Assembly: GCF_024345205.1 (NCBI RefSeq)
Contig: NZ_BROC01000002.1
Location: forward strand, 62,001-126,000
Source of the DNA: Lapidilactobacillus luobeiensis
GTDB taxonomy: Bacteria; Bacillota; Bacilli; Lactobacillales; Lactobacillaceae
DNA length: 64,000 bases
Direction: 5' to 3'
A program made the position numbers and the translations under genes. Of this stretch, positions 25,377 to 35,987 are shown in pieces. The notes under the pieces were generated by a model, which had not been told where the DNA came from, did no database searches, and saw only the letters and a list, made by a program, of their open reading frames with translations. Position 1 is the stretch's first letter. Each line of letters starts with the position of its first letter.

Positions 25377-25827
25377 TGTGGAGCAGGGGATTTATGTTCT
25401 CCTGATGTTGGCGCTTCAACAAGACCATCGCCCCTTGAAAAGTAGCGTGATCAGTCAGCGTTTAGAGGTCTCCGATTCTTATTTAAAGAAAATATTGCGC
25501 AAATTAGTTGTCGCTGACTTGATCGTTTCCAGCGCCAGTAAGGACGGTGGTTTTGCTCTTAAGCGTTCGATCGCGACCATTAGTTTATTAGATGTTTGCG
25601 AGGCGATCGATCAAACGGATCAATTGGAATTGCCTAACTTGGATTTAGCGGCGCGCTTATTTCCCGGCGATCGGACGCATCTCGCCCAAAGTCAGGAAGT
25701 GGCTACCCAGGCTTTTCAACGCGCGCAAGCTGCATTTAACGCGGAACTGGGGCAGTTGCCCCTCAGCCGTCTGTTGGAGAAGGGAAGCTACCAGCACGGC
25801 CTGATCGATTGGGAGCAACAGCACTAA
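25360..25827 (+). CDS. Rrf2 family transcriptional regulator
   Basis: A 155-residue protein starting at GTG 25360 inside the end of the epimerase gene (site ggaggccgcc). The N-terminal winged helix is typical: SVEQGIYVLLMLALQ...SSVISQRLEVSDSYLKKILRKLVVADLIVSSASKDGGFAL. Only one cysteine (LLDVCEAID) is present, so the three-Cys iron-sulfur cluster of IscR/NsrR is absent; it is more like CymR or SaiR-type members. Probably autorepresses its operon through the repeats at 24724-24767. Confidence 0.88.
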   Translation: MKIKRSVEQGIYVLLMLALQQDHRPLKSSVISQRLEVSDSYLKKILRKLVVADLIVSSASKDGGFALKRSIATISLLDVCEAIDQTDQLELPNLDLAARLFPGDRTHLAQSQEVATQAFQRAQAAFNAELGQLPLSRLLEKGSYQHGLIDWEQQH

Positions 25828-25901
25828 AACGGCCAGTCAACCCTAATCAATGTTCTCACTTGACCGAGGTATTGCGAAAATGGCATGTGGTTGCTACCAA
25901 T

Positions 25902-25940
25902 GAAAAACCGGGAATCTCCGCTGGGGATTTTCGGTTTTTT
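25902..25940 (+). terminator. terminator of epimerase/Rrf2 operon
   Basis: Stem AAAACCGggaaTCTCC / GGGGAttttCGGTTTT with a 3-nt loop, ending in TTTTTT. Confidence 0.85.
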
Positions 25941-25960
25941 ACTGCCCAAATTTACTGCAA

Positions 25961-25986
25961 AAAAAACACGCCCAGAATTGGGCGTG
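25961..25986 (-). terminator. terminator of rpsD
   Basis: Perfect 8-bp stem CACGCCCA / TGGGCGTG with loop GAAT; on the minus strand it is followed by eight T residues. It faces the previous terminator between convergent genes. Confidence 0.9.
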
Positions 25987-26081
25987 CAATGGACTTGTGC
26001 GACGAATCAACAGTTTTACACCGCTGCCGGTCTGAGCAAGTTCGATAAACATTGCGGTAACAATGTTCGTGAGACTGAATA

Positions 26082-26693
26082 TTACAGTTTTTGGTTGTAG
26101 AATTCAACGACTAATGATTCGTCGATTTCTGGTTCCAGTTCTTCACGTTCTGGATCACGAACCAATTTACCAGTTAAGGTATTATCATCGAAAGTAACGA
26201 AGGCAGGGCGGCCAACCGCGTTTTCCAAAGCGCTCTTAACGATGACCAAGTTACGTGAACGTTCGCGTAATGAGATCTCTTGACCAACAGCAACTTCGTA
26301 TGAAGGGATATCCACACGTTTGCCGTCAACCGTGATATGACCATGGGCAACTAACTGACGTGCTTGGGCACGAGTCGTTGCTAAGCCAAGACGGTAAACC
26401 ATGTTGTCCAAACGACGTTCCAGTAAGATCATGAAGTTAACACCGTGCTTACCTTCTTTGATCTTGCCGGCGCGAACGAACAAGTTACGGAATTGGCGTT
26501 CGTTCAAACCGTACATCATGCGTAATTTTTGCTTTTCACGCATTTGCGTACCGTATTCAGATAACTTGCGGCGGTTGTTAGGGCCGTGTTCGCCAGGAGC
26601 GTAAGGGCGGCGTGCTAATTCCTTGCCAGTGCCGGAAAGGGAGATCCCTAAGCGACGAGAAACTTTCCATGATGGGCCTGTATATCGAGACAT
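26082..26693 (-). CDS. rpsD: 30S ribosomal protein S4
   Basis: A 203-residue S4 protein from ATG 26693 (site tggagga). It begins [16 protein letters not shown] and includes the S4 RNA-binding domain [34 protein letters not shown]. The open frame continues far upstream but that part is the mRNA leader. S4 nucleates 30S assembly on 16S rRNA and in Firmicutes represses its own mRNA. Single-gene unit with its own leader and terminator. Confidence 0.98.
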   Translation of the reverse strand: MSRYTGPSWKVSRRLGISLSGTGKELARRPYAPGEHGPNNRRKLSEYGTQMREKQKLRMMYGLNERQFRNLFVRAGKIKEGKHGVNFMILLERRLDNMVYRLGLATTRAQARQLVAHGHITVDGKRVDIPSYEVAVGQEISLRERSRNLVIVKSALENAVGRPAFVTFDDNTLTGKLVRDPEREELEPEIDESLVVEFYNQKL

Positions 26694-26897
26694 AAAAAAT
26701 CCTCCAAATGTTTTTTTGGAGTAAAATATACGATCAAGGTTTAACATTCGTGCATTTACCATTGCAATCTTCGCCACGTGCAGCCGCGGGTTACACAATT
26801 GAACTGTAAAACGTTGGTAAATGTTGACGAGCTTGCCGCCTTGTGCTGCATATTTTACACACTCAGATAGTCTAGCAATTAGTTGGGGTAAAGTCAA
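26694..26897 (-). promoter_or_regulatory. rpsD promoter and probable S4 autoregulatory leader
   Basis: On the minus strand: -35 TTGACT (26892-26897), 17-bp spacer, -10 TAGACT (26869-26874), transcription start near 26862, giving a leader of about 170 nt. The leader contains paired blocks such as CATTTACC...GGTAAATG and GTTTTACAGTTCAATTGTGTAAC, and a short hairpin carrying the ribosome site (CTCCAAAAAAACATTTGGAG). Its length and structure suit the S4 leader of Firmicutes. The exact fold was not checked against a model. Confidence 0.65.
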
Positions 26898-27039
26898 GTG
26901 AAAAATGGGCGCAACTTTGACCACGAAATAGGGAAACCAAGGGTAGCAGCGGTGCATTTTCTTGGTGGTATCGGTCAAAAGACGTTGTGGAGACGTATCA
27001 AAAGGAAAAAGGGCGCACACCGAGTTGAATCGGTCTGGA

Positions 27040-27510
27040 TCAGTTAAGTGGGGTCAATTTATTCGCGATCAATTGAAGCAATCGTTCTAGGATCGCTTGA
27101 TCGGCCCTACTAAAGCGGGCTAGTTTAGGCGAATCCAGATCCAAGACACCTGCGGGTTCACCGGCGATCGCGAAGGGGAGCACCATTTCTGAATTTGTTG
27201 CGCTATCACAGGCAATGTGTCCCGCGAAAGCGTGGACATCATCGATCCGTTGTGCAGTTTGTTGAGCGAATGCAGTGCCGCAGACACCGGTACCACTGGC
27301 GATCAGTGCGCATGCGATCTTGCCTTGAAAGGGGCCAACTGTCAATTGTTGGCGTTGACGGTCCCACAAATAAAAGCCAGCCCAATTCAAGTCAGGGACC
27401 ATTTCCATGATAAAAGCGCTGGAATTGGCAAGGATCGAGATAGGGTCACTGGTCGCGTATTCCGCATCGGCGAATAGAGCTTGATATTGGGCTAATAATA
27501 AATCAGACAT
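27040..27510 (-). CDS. msrC: GAF-domain free methionine-(R)-sulfoxide reductase
   Basis: A 156-residue single GAF domain protein (YtsP/fRMsr family). Signature [32 protein letters not shown] and [21 protein letters not shown] carry the three cysteines expected of the enzyme. It reduces free methionine-R-sulfoxide in the cytoplasm using thioredoxin. Start ATG 27510 with site ggagga. Divergent from ezrA. Confidence 0.92.
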   Translation of the reverse strand: MSDLLLAQYQALFADAEYATSDPISILANSSAFIMEMVPDLNWAGFYLWDRQRQQLTVGPFQGKIACALIASGTGVCGTAFAQQTAQRIDDVHAFAGHIACDSATNSEMVLPFAIAGEPAGVLDLDSPKLARFSRADQAILERLLQLIANKLTPLN

Positions 27511-27719
27511 GATTTCCTCCAGAAAGCAGTCGCCAACGAAATGCGCGTTTTTTTGACAAGTTTGTTGGTTCCTGAGTTTTATCCATTAAAAAATTAAATA
27601 AATTCCAATTTTAAGACAGTTCGATGTTGGACTACGGGCTAAATCTGCTATAATTTAATAAGATTGTAACGAATTCAGAAAACGGATGCAAGCCGATTCG
27701 TCATAGGGGTGTAAATATC

Positions 27720-29438
27720 GTGCAAAAGTGGTTTTTAATCGTACTCGCCATTCTTATCGTTATTCTTGTCTTGATCCTTCTGGCAGCACTGAAGCGGGGC
27801 CGCAATGATAAGCGCTTAGGTAAAGTGAATGATAGTTTTGAACAAATGACCAACCGACCGATCTATAAGACGATCGATCAGCTGGAAGATCTGGCGTTAT
27901 CTGGATCAAGTCAGGCTTCTTTGGAGCAGTGGCATCAGCAATATTATCATTTATTAAATGATGTCTACGCGGCTTTATATCAAAATATGTTTGACGCCGA
28001 TGCCGCTAATCAGAAATTTGCGGTCATTTCCGCGAGTAAAAAGATCCAAACGGCCGAGGAACAACTGGAATCCGCGCAAGTAGCAACTGATGAGGTCGCG
28101 ACGGCTTTAGCGCAATTACTGAATAGCGATGAGCAGAATCAAGCGCTGACTAAGGATCTTTTAGCCTCATACCGCAAGATCCGCAAGTTACTGTTGACAA
28201 AATCTTTTGAATTTGGACCGGCCGTTGATCAATTAGAGAATCACTTGGCTGATTTTGACACCCGGTTCGATCAGATCAAGGCGTTATCTAAGCAAGGCGA
28301 TCATCTTAAAGCGGAAGAGGAATTAAAGGATGCGCAGGATCGATTGCAGGTGATCCAAGATCAAATGAAGCGGATCCCGCCGCGTTATACTGAACTGGCA
28401 ACAGAATTCCCTGATCAATTGAAGGAGATCGATTCGGTTTATCAAGAGATGACGGCCGACCACTATTGTTTCCCTGAGCCAAATATCGGCGACACGCTGA
28501 TCATTTTACGGCAGCGATTACAGCAGATCAATGAACAGCTGGCGCAACTCCAGATCGGGACGGTGGAAGAACGGAATCAAGAAGTGAGCCAACAGATCGA
28601 CGAACTTTATCAACGTTTGGAAGATGAATTGAAGGCACGGCAGCAAGTAGCACCATTGCAAAAAACAACCTTGGAATTTCTCAATCATGCCAGCGCTCAG
28701 ACGACTAAATTGATCGATTCTTTGAATCATCTTAATCAAAGCTATGTACTGATGCACCACGAATTGGAAGATGCGCAGGCGATGCAAGCAGCAATCCAGA
28801 AGATGCAGCGTCAGTATGATGCGCAAGTTTTAGCGATCGCTGAGAAAAAAGTGATCGCCACTAAAGCAGTCGCGTTGTTTAAAGAAACCAATCAACGCTT
28901 GACTGAGATCGAACAGCAACAATTCAAGATCAGTAATGATGTTTCCTCACTTTTTGAAGGTGAAAAGGTCGCCAAACAAGGGGTCCGTCAGTTTGTTTTA
29001 GATCTAAAAAGTATTCAGCGTGAGATCGAACACTTACGGCTGCCAGGACTACCACAGGATTATTTGGATTATTTCAATATGGTCAAAGAAGAGATCACCA
29101 AATTGGAGAACAATTTGAATCAAGTTCAGATCAATATTGAAGATATCACCAAACAATTGATCATGACGCAAGAGGATCTTAACAATCTTGCGCAAAAATC
29201 TAAGGACCTGCGTGATGCGGCGATCTTGACGGAACAGGCTTTGCAATATGCTAATCGTTATACTTACGCTAACCCGACTTTAGCCGACGCGGCGACGCAA
29301 GCGCGCGATGCCTATGGTCAGGAGTTTGCGTATAAGAAAGCATTGGACACGATCGCGACTGCCTTAGAGCAGATCGAGCCTGGTTCCTTTAAACGGATCG
29401 AACAGACTTATTATGCTGCTGAACCGAGCGAGTCATGA
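27720..29438 (+). CDS. ezrA: septation ring formation regulator EzrA
   Basis: A 572-residue protein starting at GTG 27720. One N-terminal transmembrane helix (residues 4-24), then a short cytoplasmic region with RNDKRLGKVNDSFEQMTNRPI and about 500 residues of spectrin-like coiled coil. EzrA is a membrane-bound negative regulator of FtsZ ring formation and a divisome scaffold. Length and topology match the family. The rpsD-ezrA-desulfurase-thiI order is conserved in lactobacilli. Confidence 0.95.
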   Translation: MQKWFLIVLAILIVILVLILLAALKRGRNDKRLGKVNDSFEQMTNRPIYKTIDQLEDLALSGSSQASLEQWHQQYYHLLNDVYAALYQNMFDADAANQKFAVISASKKIQTAEEQLESAQVATDEVATALAQLLNSDEQNQALTKDLLASYRKIRKLLLTKSFEFGPAVDQLENHLADFDTRFDQIKALSKQGDHLKAEEELKDAQDRLQVIQDQMKRIPPRYTELATEFPDQLKEIDSVYQEMTADHYCFPEPNIGDTLIILRQRLQQINEQLAQLQIGTVEERNQEVSQQIDELYQRLEDELKARQQVAPLQKTTLEFLNHASAQTTKLIDSLNHLNQSYVLMHHELEDAQAMQAAIQKMQRQYDAQVLAIAEKKVIATKAVALFKETNQRLTEIEQQQFKISNDVSSLFEGEKVAKQGVRQFVLDLKSIQREIEHLRLPGLPQDYLDYFNMVKEEITKLENNLNQVQINIEDITKQLIMTQEDLNNLAQKSKDLRDAAILTEQALQYANRYTYANPTLADAATQARDAYGQEFAYKKALDTIATALEQIEPGSFKRIEQTYYAAEPSES

Positions 29439-29456
29439 CCGTTACAGAAAAATAAC

Positions 29457-29598
29457 TTGTTTGTTGGCAAAAGCTCATTTATAATTGACACGATTATGCG
29501 TGTCAACAAGCGCGGGACACACTGAGTCACCTTTTACGTCGCATGTGCGCGTAATTGGCCTGCTTGGTGTGTTTTCTTTATTAAAAGGAGATCAGATT
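29457..29598 (+). promoter_or_regulatory. promoter and structured leader of the desulfurase-thiI operon
   Basis: -35 TTGTTT (29457-29462), 17-bp spacer, -10 TATAAT (29480-29485). The leader of about 105 nt starts with a hairpin GACACG / CGTGTC (29488-29503), followed by a closing stem made from GGACACAC and GGTGTGTTTTC and an inner hairpin TTACGtCGCA / TGCGCGTAA. The ribosome site aaaggag follows. No known riboswitch motif was recognised. Confidence 0.65.
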
Positions 29599-30756
29599 TT
29601 GATATATTTTGACAATAGCGCAACGACAAAGATCGATCCAACCGTTCTGGCGACTTATCAAACCGTTTCCGAACAGTTCTGGGGCAATCCTTCTAGCTTG
29701 CATCATTTGGGTGATCAGGCTTTACAGATGGTGCAATCAGCCAGACAGCAGATCGCGACCTTGATCAAACGGCAACCGGATGAAATTTTCTTTACTAGCG
29801 GTGGAACGGAAGGCGACAACTGGATCGTTAAAGGCACTGCGCTGGCCAAGCGCGACTTTGGCCGCCATTTGATCGTTTCTAGTATCGAACATCCAGCGGT
29901 GCTCAACGCGGCTGCCGCGCTAGAAAAACTAGGTTGGTCCGTGACCTATCTGCCTGTCGATCATCAAGGCTATGTTCGTCCTGACGACGTTCGGCGTGCC
30001 TTGCGGGAAGACACAGTGCTGGTTTCAGTGATGGCGGTGAACAATGAGATCGGCACGGTCCAACCGATCCAAGAGATCGCTGATATTTTGGCGGATCGAC
30101 CGACGATCCATTTTCATGTTGACGCTGTTCAAGCGGTCGGCAAAGGTTTGTTTGACCAAGTTTTACCAGCGCGCGTTGATTTTGCGACTTTTTCCGCACA
30201 TAAATTCCATGGTCCCCGTGGAGTCGGCTTTATTTATGCGAAGCGCGGCCGGGTCTTGACCAATCTGATCGATGGCGGTGGACAAGAGCAGAATCATCGC
30301 AGTGGCACTGAGAATACGCCGGGGATCGCGGCGATGAGTAAGGCGTTACGTCTAGCGCTATCTGACGAATCTGCTAAAGTCCGCCATGAGCAAGCGATGC
30401 GGCAAAAATTACTTGATTTTCTTAGTTCGCTTGCGGATATCACGATTTTTTCGCCACGCACCACGCCAGCTGCGCCACACATTTTGTGTTTTGCGCTTAG
30501 TGGGGTCCGCGGGGAGACGATGGTCCATGCTCTAGAGGAACGGGAAATTTATCTTTCGACGACCAGCGCTTGTTCATCACGCTCTGGCGTTGAATCTGGC
30601 ACGCTCAAGGCAATGCAAGTTCCCGAAAGGTTGGCGACCAGCGCAGTTCGAATCAGTTTAGATGCGCAAAATACAGATGCGGAAGTCACTCGATTCATTC
30701 AAATTTTCCCTGAGGTCTATCAACGGTTTCAACGAATGAATGGTCGCAGTCATTAA
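29599..30756 (+). CDS. cysteine desulfurase (NifS/IscS-like)
   Basis: The start chosen is TTG 29599 with site aaaggag; a longer frame from 29485 runs through the leader and is not likely. The product is 385 residues. The PLP-binding lysine is Lys202 in [12 protein letters not shown] and the persulfide cysteine is Cys325 in [13 protein letters not shown]. It takes sulfur from cysteine and passes it on as persulfide. Fifteen bases before thiI, so this is probably the NifZ-type desulfurase dedicated to 4-thiouridine synthesis rather than the SufS enzyme. Confidence 0.93.
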   Translation: MIYFDNSATTKIDPTVLATYQTVSEQFWGNPSSLHHLGDQALQMVQSARQQIATLIKRQPDEIFFTSGGTEGDNWIVKGTALAKRDFGRHLIVSSIEHPAVLNAAAALEKLGWSVTYLPVDHQGYVRPDDVRRALREDTVLVSVMAVNNEIGTVQPIQEIADILADRPTIHFHVDAVQAVGKGLFDQVLPARVDFATFSAHKFHGPRGVGFIYAKRGRVLTNLIDGGGQEQNHRSGTENTPGIAAMSKALRLALSDESAKVRHEQAMRQKLLDFLSSLADITIFSPRTTPAAPHILCFALSGVRGETMVHALEEREIYLSTTSACSSRSGVESGTLKAMQVPERLATSAVRISLDAQNTDAEVTRFIQIFPEVYQRFQRMNGRSH

Positions 30757-30770
30757 GGAAGGATACTGAT

Positions 30771-31988
30771 ATGCAATATACAGAAATCACAGTTCGTTAT
30801 GGCGAACTCTCAACGAAAGGTAAGAATCGCCGCGAGTTTATTGGGCGACTCAATGGTAATGTCACTAAAACATTACGGGAATTTCCAGATTTGAAAATTT
30901 ACCCCAAGCGGGATCGGATGCACATTGCCTTGAATGGCACTGATTCTGACGCGGTCATGGCTAAGTTGGGTCAGGTTTTTGGGATCCAGAATTTTTCTCC
31001 TAGTATTACGATCCCTAAAGACGTCGAGTTGTTGAAACAAACGGCTTTGGCGATGATGCGAGAACATTTGCCAGCCGCTAAAACGTTTAAGATCAATACA
31101 CGGCGTTCCGATCATAATTTTGAATATGATACCAATCAATTGAACCTATTGTTAGGCGACTATATCTATGATCAATTACCGGAATTGAAAGCGCAGATGA
31201 AATATCCTGATGTGACTTTGCGAGTGGAAGTTCGCCGCGATGGGATCTATCTATCCTCACAGACGATCAAAGGCGCCGGCGGATTGCCAGTGGGTACTGC
31301 TGGCAAAGCGATGTTGATGCTGTCTGGCGGGATCGATTCACCAGTCGCCGGTTATTTAGCAATGAAACGTGGCGTGGCGATCGAAATGGTCCACTTCTTT
31401 AGCCCACCGTACACTTCAGAGCGGGCGCTGGCAAAGGCCAAAGCGTTGACTGCAAAGTTAGCGCCTTATGTCGGGACGATCAGTTTTATCGAAGTGCCTT
31501 TTACAGAGATCCAAGAGGAAGTCAAACGGTCTGTGCCCGAAGGTTATTTGATGACGGTCCAGCGGCGCTTCATGTTGCGCTTGGCGGCGGCTTTGGCTGA
31601 GCAACGGTCGGCTTTGGCGATCTTTAATGGTGAATCCGTGGGCCAGGTGGCCTCGCAGACCCTAGAGAGCATGGTCGCGATCAATGATGTGACCACTTTG
31701 CCTGTGATCCGGCCCGTGGCAACGATGGATAAGAACGAGATCATTAAAATCGCCGAGGAGATCGATACCTTCGATTTGTCGATCTTACCGTTCGAAGATT
31801 GTTGCACGATCTTCGCGCCACCACGTCCGAAAACGAAACCACGTTTGGATAAAGCCCGTTATTATGAAGCGCAATTAGATGGGGCTACCTTGATGGCTCG
31901 CGCTTTAGCCGGCATCAAGATCACGGAGATCCACAGCCATGATGACTTTTTACAGACCGACCAAGATCAGATCCAATCGATTTTATAA
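30771..31988 (+). CDS. thiI: tRNA 4-thiouridine synthetase ThiI
   Basis: A 405-residue enzyme (ATG 30771, site aaggata). N-terminal ferredoxin-like and THUMP domains (about 1-165), then the PP-loop ATP-binding motif [11 protein letters not shown] near residue 185 and the C-terminal [17 protein letters not shown]. There is no rhodanese domain, as usual in Firmicutes. It adenylates U8 of tRNA and installs sulfur delivered by the desulfurase upstream. In organisms with thiamine uptake (thiT at 46127) the role is tRNA modification. Confidence 0.95.
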   Translation: MQYTEITVRYGELSTKGKNRREFIGRLNGNVTKTLREFPDLKIYPKRDRMHIALNGTDSDAVMAKLGQVFGIQNFSPSITIPKDVELLKQTALAMMREHLPAAKTFKINTRRSDHNFEYDTNQLNLLLGDYIYDQLPELKAQMKYPDVTLRVEVRRDGIYLSSQTIKGAGGLPVGTAGKAMLMLSGGIDSPVAGYLAMKRGVAIEMVHFFSPPYTSERALAKAKALTAKLAPYVGTISFIEVPFTEIQEEVKRSVPEGYLMTVQRRFMLRLAAALAEQRSALAIFNGESVGQVASQTLESMVAINDVTTLPVIRPVATMDKNEIIKIAEEIDTFDLSILPFEDCCTIFAPPRPKTKPRLDKARYYEAQLDGATLMARALAGIKITEIHSHDDFLQTDQDQIQSIL

Positions 31989-31997
31989 TCACGCTCA

Positions 31998-32030
31998 GAC
32001 CGACCCCTTAACCGGTGGTCGGTTTTTTTG
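31998..32030 (+). terminator. terminator after thiI
   Basis: Stem ACCGACC / GGTCGGT with a short inner stem (CC / GG) and TTTTTTT tail. Confidence 0.85.
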
Positions 32031-32200
32031 AATATCCTTATCTGCCTTTGTGGCGACACGCGTAGTAGTGAAGATCGGGGCGGCCATTTGTTTGACCGTT
32101 TACCGAAAATTTAGGGCAAAACTTTTTTGTTAACGCTTGCACGAACTTTCTTTTTTTGGTATGCTTAGACTAATGTGACGAGCTTAACAAAACGGAGCGA

Positions 32201-32863
32201 ATGATGATGACTAATCAGATAACGACTAAGATCCCGCGGATGACTTTATCGCGGCTACCGCTTTATTATCGAACTCTCTGCAACTTGGCGGATGAGGGGA
32301 CCCGGCGGATCAAATCCGCGGAATTAGGGGCAGCGACGCAGGTCGAACCAACGACGATCCGGCGAGATTTTTCTTATTTCGGTGAATTAGGTCGTAGTGG
32401 TTATGGCTATGATGTGGCTCACCTGATCCGTATTTTTGGTGAGATCCTAGAGGTAGATGAACCACAATATTTGGCGCTGGTGGGCGTCGGTAATTTGGGT
32501 CGGGCCCTTTTAAAAAATAATTTTCGTCGTAATCCTAATATGGCGATCATTTGTGCCTTTGATGCTGACCCTAATCTTGTGGGACAAGAGATCAACCAAG
32601 TGATCGTCCAGCCAATGACAGAACTAGGAGCGACGATCGCTAGCTTACAGATCAATACGGCGATCTCGACAGTCCCCAGTCATTCTTTGCAGCAAGTTGC
32701 CGCAAAGCTAGTTGATAACGGGATTCGCTCGATTTTAAGTTTTGCGCCGGAACCAGTTATTTTGCCAGAATTTGTTAATATGCGGTACTTGGATCTGACT
32801 TCGGAAGTTTTGAATCTTCTATTGCTGTCTGAGCACGGTAAATTGGCAGCGGCCAAATCTTAA
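32201..32863 (+). CDS. rex: redox-sensing transcriptional repressor Rex
   Basis: Up to 220 residues. Three ATG codons in a row begin at 32201; the ggag site at 32194-32197 is too close to the first, so 32204 or 32207 is likely used. N-terminal winged helix (RLPLYYRTLCNLADEG...TTIRRDFSYFGELGRSGYGYDV), then a Rossmann NAD(H) domain with LVGVGNLGRALL, and the C-terminal swapped helix. Rex senses the NADH/NAD ratio and represses fermentative genes. No clear Rex operator is visible before its own gene. Confidence 0.95.
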   Translation: MMMTNQITTKIPRMTLSRLPLYYRTLCNLADEGTRRIKSAELGAATQVEPTTIRRDFSYFGELGRSGYGYDVAHLIRIFGEILEVDEPQYLALVGVGNLGRALLKNNFRRNPNMAIICAFDADPNLVGQEINQVIVQPMTELGATIASLQINTAISTVPSHSLQQVAAKLVDNGIRSILSFAPEPVILPEFVNMRYLDLTSEVLNLLLLSEHGKLAAAKS

Positions 32864-32992
32864 GTGGGCTATTAGTTATTGGAGCAGCGTCGGCGTGAGC
32901 GGTCGGCTAGGCCAGGTTTTGAATCCAGTAAATCAGTAATGATGATTTTAAAAAAGAGATATCTGCAGTCGCATCGATTCTAACGCTTGGAC

Positions 32993-33245
32993 TTGACCAT
33001 TTCTTATTTTTGGGCTAATATTTAAACCAATGACATTGAACAAGAGCGGTACTGATCGGCTGGTCAGTGAGGGAATGTTAAGTGTGAAATTCCCCCAGAC
33101 AGTCAGTAGCGGTAGCTTGGGAGTTGCGCAAGTGAAGCAGTAGTTTGCGTCGGTAGCAGCCGTTATTGCATTGAGTTGGAGCAGCGATGCTCAATTTAGG
33201 TGGTACCGCGATCAGAAATCGTCCTATTTTTTTAGGACGATTTTT
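32993..33245 (+). promoter_or_regulatory. T-box riboswitch leader of valS with promoter
   Basis: Promoter TTGACC (32993-32998), 17 bp, TAATAT (33016-33021). The leader has the conserved T-box AGGTGGTACCGCG (33198-33210) followed by terminator ATCGTCCTA / TAGGACGAT and a T-tract. The UGGU bulge fits the A73 discriminator of tRNA-Val. A GTC triplet followed by A (33102-33104), on the 3' side of stem I, is the candidate valine specifier. Uncharged tRNA-Val would prevent termination. The 130 bases before it (32864-32992) hold nothing I recognise. Confidence 0.92.
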
Positions 33246-33279
33246 TTATTGGCGGGATCTAGTTGAAGGAGCGGATGAC

Positions 33280-35922
33280 ATGGCAACAGAAATGGCACCG
33301 AAATATGATCCGAAAAGCGTTGAAACGGGTCGTTATCAAGAATGGTTAGATGAAAAAGTTTTTAAACCTAGTGGGGATAAAAAGGCGAAACCTTATTCGA
33401 TCGTGATCCCACCTCCCAATGTGACTGGGAAGTTGCACTTGGGTCATGCTTGGGATACAGCCTTACAGGATATGATCATTCGCCAAAAGCGGATGCAAGG
33501 TTTTGATACCTTGTGGTTGCCTGGGATGGATCACGCGGGTATCGCGACCCAAGCCAAAGTTGAGGCCAAGTTACGGGCGCAGGGACAAGATCGTCACCAA
33601 TTAGGCCGTGAGAAGTTTGTTGAGCAGGTCTGGGCTTGGAAAGACGAATATGCAGCCACGATCAAGGCGCAATGGGCCAAGTTGGGGCTGTCTTTAGATT
33701 ACGATCGGGAGCGGTTCACCTTGGATGATGGCTTATCCGAGGCGGTCCGGACCGTTTTTGTCAAAATGTATCAAAAGGGCCTGATCTATCGCGGCGAATA
33801 CATCATCAACTGGGACCCGCAATTGGAAACAGCGTTGTCGGATATTGAAGTGCTCCACCAAGATGATGAGGGCGGCTTTTATCATGTGCGCTATCCCTTA
33901 GCTGATGGTTCTGGTGACATCGAGATCGCCACGACCCGGCCGGAAACAATGCTGGGTGACACGGCGATCGCGGTTCATCCCGGCGATCCCCGTTATGCCA
34001 AGCTGGTGGGCAAAATGGTCAAATTACCGTTGACTGATCGCCAGATCCCGATCATCGAAGACCATTATGTGGACATCGACTTTGGGACTGGCGCCGTCAA
34101 AATCACGCCCGCCCATGACCCCAACGATTTCGAGGTCGGCAATCGTCATGATCTGGAACGGATCAATATTATGAATGATAATGGCACGATGAATGAACGG
34201 GCCGGCAAATACGCGGGAATGGATCGTTTCGCCGCCCGCAAAGCGATCGTCGCTGATTTGCAAGCGCAAGGCTATTTACTGCGCGTGGAGAAGATCGTCC
34301 ACAGTGTAGGTCATTCGGAACGATCTGGGGTCCAAGTTGAGCCGCGGCTGTCGACGCAATGGTTCGTCAAAATGAAACCCTTGGCTGAAATGGCCTTGAA
34401 GAATCAGGCTACCGCTGACAAAATCAATTTCGTACCGGAACGTTTTGAGAAGACCTTTACCCAATGGATGGAAAACATCCATGACTGGGTGATTTCCCGG
34501 CAATTATGGTGGGGTCATCGCATTCCCGCTTGGTACCGCAACGACACTGGCGAAGTTTATGTGGGGATGACCGCGCCCGCAGATGCGGAAAATTGGCACC
34601 AAGAGACCGACGTCTTGGACACTTGGTTCTCCAGCGCTCTGTGGCCATTCTCCACGATGGGTTGGCCCAACACTGACAGCGCTGACTATCAACGTTACTT
34701 CCCAACCGACACTTTAGTGACCGGCTATGATATTATTCCATTCTGGGTTTCGCGGATGATTTTCCAAAGCCTGGAATTCACGGGTAAACGGCCGTTTGAA
34801 AACGCCTTGATCCACGGCTTGATCCGAGACGAACAGGGTCGGAAGATGAGTAAATCATTGGGGAATGGGATCGACCCCATGGACGTGATCGAGAAGTACG
34901 GTGCCGACGCGTTGCGCTGGTTCTTGTCCACAGGCTCGACACCAGGACAAGACACCCGTTTCAGCTATACTAAAATGGATTCCGCGTGGAACTTCATCAA
35001 CAAGATCTGGAACGCCAGTCGGTTTGTCATCATGAATTTAGGTGATACGACCACCAGCAGCGTGATTCGTGACCGTGATCGCTTCGATTTGTCGGATCGA
35101 TGGATCTTCAGTCGCTTGAACGAAACGATCGGCTCGGTGACGCGCCTGAATGATCAGTTCGAGTTTGGTGAGTCCGGTCGCTTACTGTACAACTTTATTT
35201 GGAATGACTTCTGTGACTGGTATATCGAAATGAGTAAAGCGGTGCTCAATGGCGATGACGAAAGTGCTAAACGTTATAAGCGGCAGAATTTGCTATATGT
35301 GCTGGATCAAATTTTACGTTTGATGCATCCGATCATGCCTTTTGTGACGGAGAAGATCTGGTTAAGCATGCCTCATCAAGGCCGCTCATTGACGGTGGCG
35401 CACTATCCTGAATATAGTGCGGACCTTAACGATGTTGTCGCGGTGGAACAAATGACTGGGTTGATCGACGTGATCCGCGGTGTGCGGGGGATCAGAGCGG
35501 AAGCTAACGCGCCGATCTCCAAGCCGGTGGAGATTCTCTTACGTACAAAAACCCGAACGATCGAAGAAACTTTGCAAGGTAATTTGGAGTTCATCGAACG
35601 CTTCTTAAATCCGACGGCACTGGAGATCGGGCCACACGTTAAAGCACCGAAGTTGGCAATGTCCCAAGTGACTAGCGAAGTAGAGATCTTTGTACCATTG
35701 GCGGAGCTGATCGATCTTGATCAGGAGATCAAACGCTTAGGAAAAGAAGCGGACCGCTTAGATCAAGAAGTGGTTCGGATCGATCGGAAATTGGGCAATG
35801 AAAAGTTTGTTGCTAAGGCACCGACAGATGTTGTTGACGAGCAACGGTCTAAACGGGTCGATTATCTCAGCCAGCGTGAGGCAGTCAAGCAGCGGATCGC
35901 GGAATTGCGCGCTAATCAGTAG
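33280..35922 (+). CDS. valS: valyl-tRNA synthetase
   Basis: An 880-residue class I synthetase. ATG 33280 is chosen (site gaaggagcg); the open frame upstream to 33187 runs through the T-box terminator. HIGH-type motif [13 protein letters not shown], editing domain [22 protein letters not shown] motif [11 protein letters not shown] and a C-terminal coiled-coil arm ([19 protein letters not shown]). It charges tRNA-Val in the cytoplasm. Followed by folC, a common pairing in Firmicutes. Confidence 0.98.
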   Translation: MATEMAPKYDPKSVETGRYQEWLDEKVFKPSGDKKAKPYSIVIPPPNVTGKLHLGHAWDTALQDMIIRQKRMQGFDTLWLPGMDHAGIATQAKVEAKLRAQGQDRHQLGREKFVEQVWAWKDEYAATIKAQWAKLGLSLDYDRERFTLDDGLSEAVRTVFVKMYQKGLIYRGEYIINWDPQLETALSDIEVLHQDDEGGFYHVRYPLADGSGDIEIATTRPETMLGDTAIAVHPGDPRYAKLVGKMVKLPLTDRQIPIIEDHYVDIDFGTGAVKITPAHDPNDFEVGNRHDLERINIMNDNGTMNERAGKYAGMDRFAARKAIVADLQAQGYLLRVEKIVHSVGHSERSGVQVEPRLSTQWFVKMKPLAEMALKNQATADKINFVPERFEKTFTQWMENIHDWVISRQLWWGHRIPAWYRNDTGEVYVGMTAPADAENWHQETDVLDTWFSSALWPFSTMGWPNTDSADYQRYFPTDTLVTGYDIIPFWVSRMIFQSLEFTGKRPFENALIHGLIRDEQGRKMSKSLGNGIDPMDVIEKYGADALRWFLSTGSTPGQDTRFSYTKMDSAWNFINKIWNASRFVIMNLGDTTTSSVIRDRDRFDLSDRWIFSRLNETIGSVTRLNDQFEFGESGRLLYNFIWNDFCDWYIEMSKAVLNGDDESAKRYKRQNLLYVLDQILRLMHPIMPFVTEKIWLSMPHQGRSLTVAHYPEYSADLNDVVAVEQMTGLIDVIRGVRGIRAEANAPISKPVEILLRTKTRTIEETLQGNLEFIERFLNPTALEIGPHVKAPKLAMSQVTSEVEIFVPLAELIDLDQEIKRLGKEADRLDQEVVRIDRKLGNEKFVAKAPTDVVDEQRSKRVDYLSQREAVKQRIAELRANQ

Positions 35923-35987
35923 ATCGCGGCCAAGCATCTTTAAGGTACGGTCAGATCAAGGATAACGGTGAGAAAGGAGTGAGGATC

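Noticed and set aside
25809-26048. Open frame overlapping two terminators after the Rrf2 gene
   Set aside because: It covers both intrinsic terminators and has no ribosome site or recognisable domain.
26694-27020. Long open frame upstream of rpsD start
   Set aside because: It runs through the leader and promoter; S4 starts at MSRYTGPSW with a good ribosome site at 26693.
33187-33279. N-terminal extension of ValRS
   Set aside because: It would translate the T-box and terminator; ATG 33280 has the correct ribosome site.
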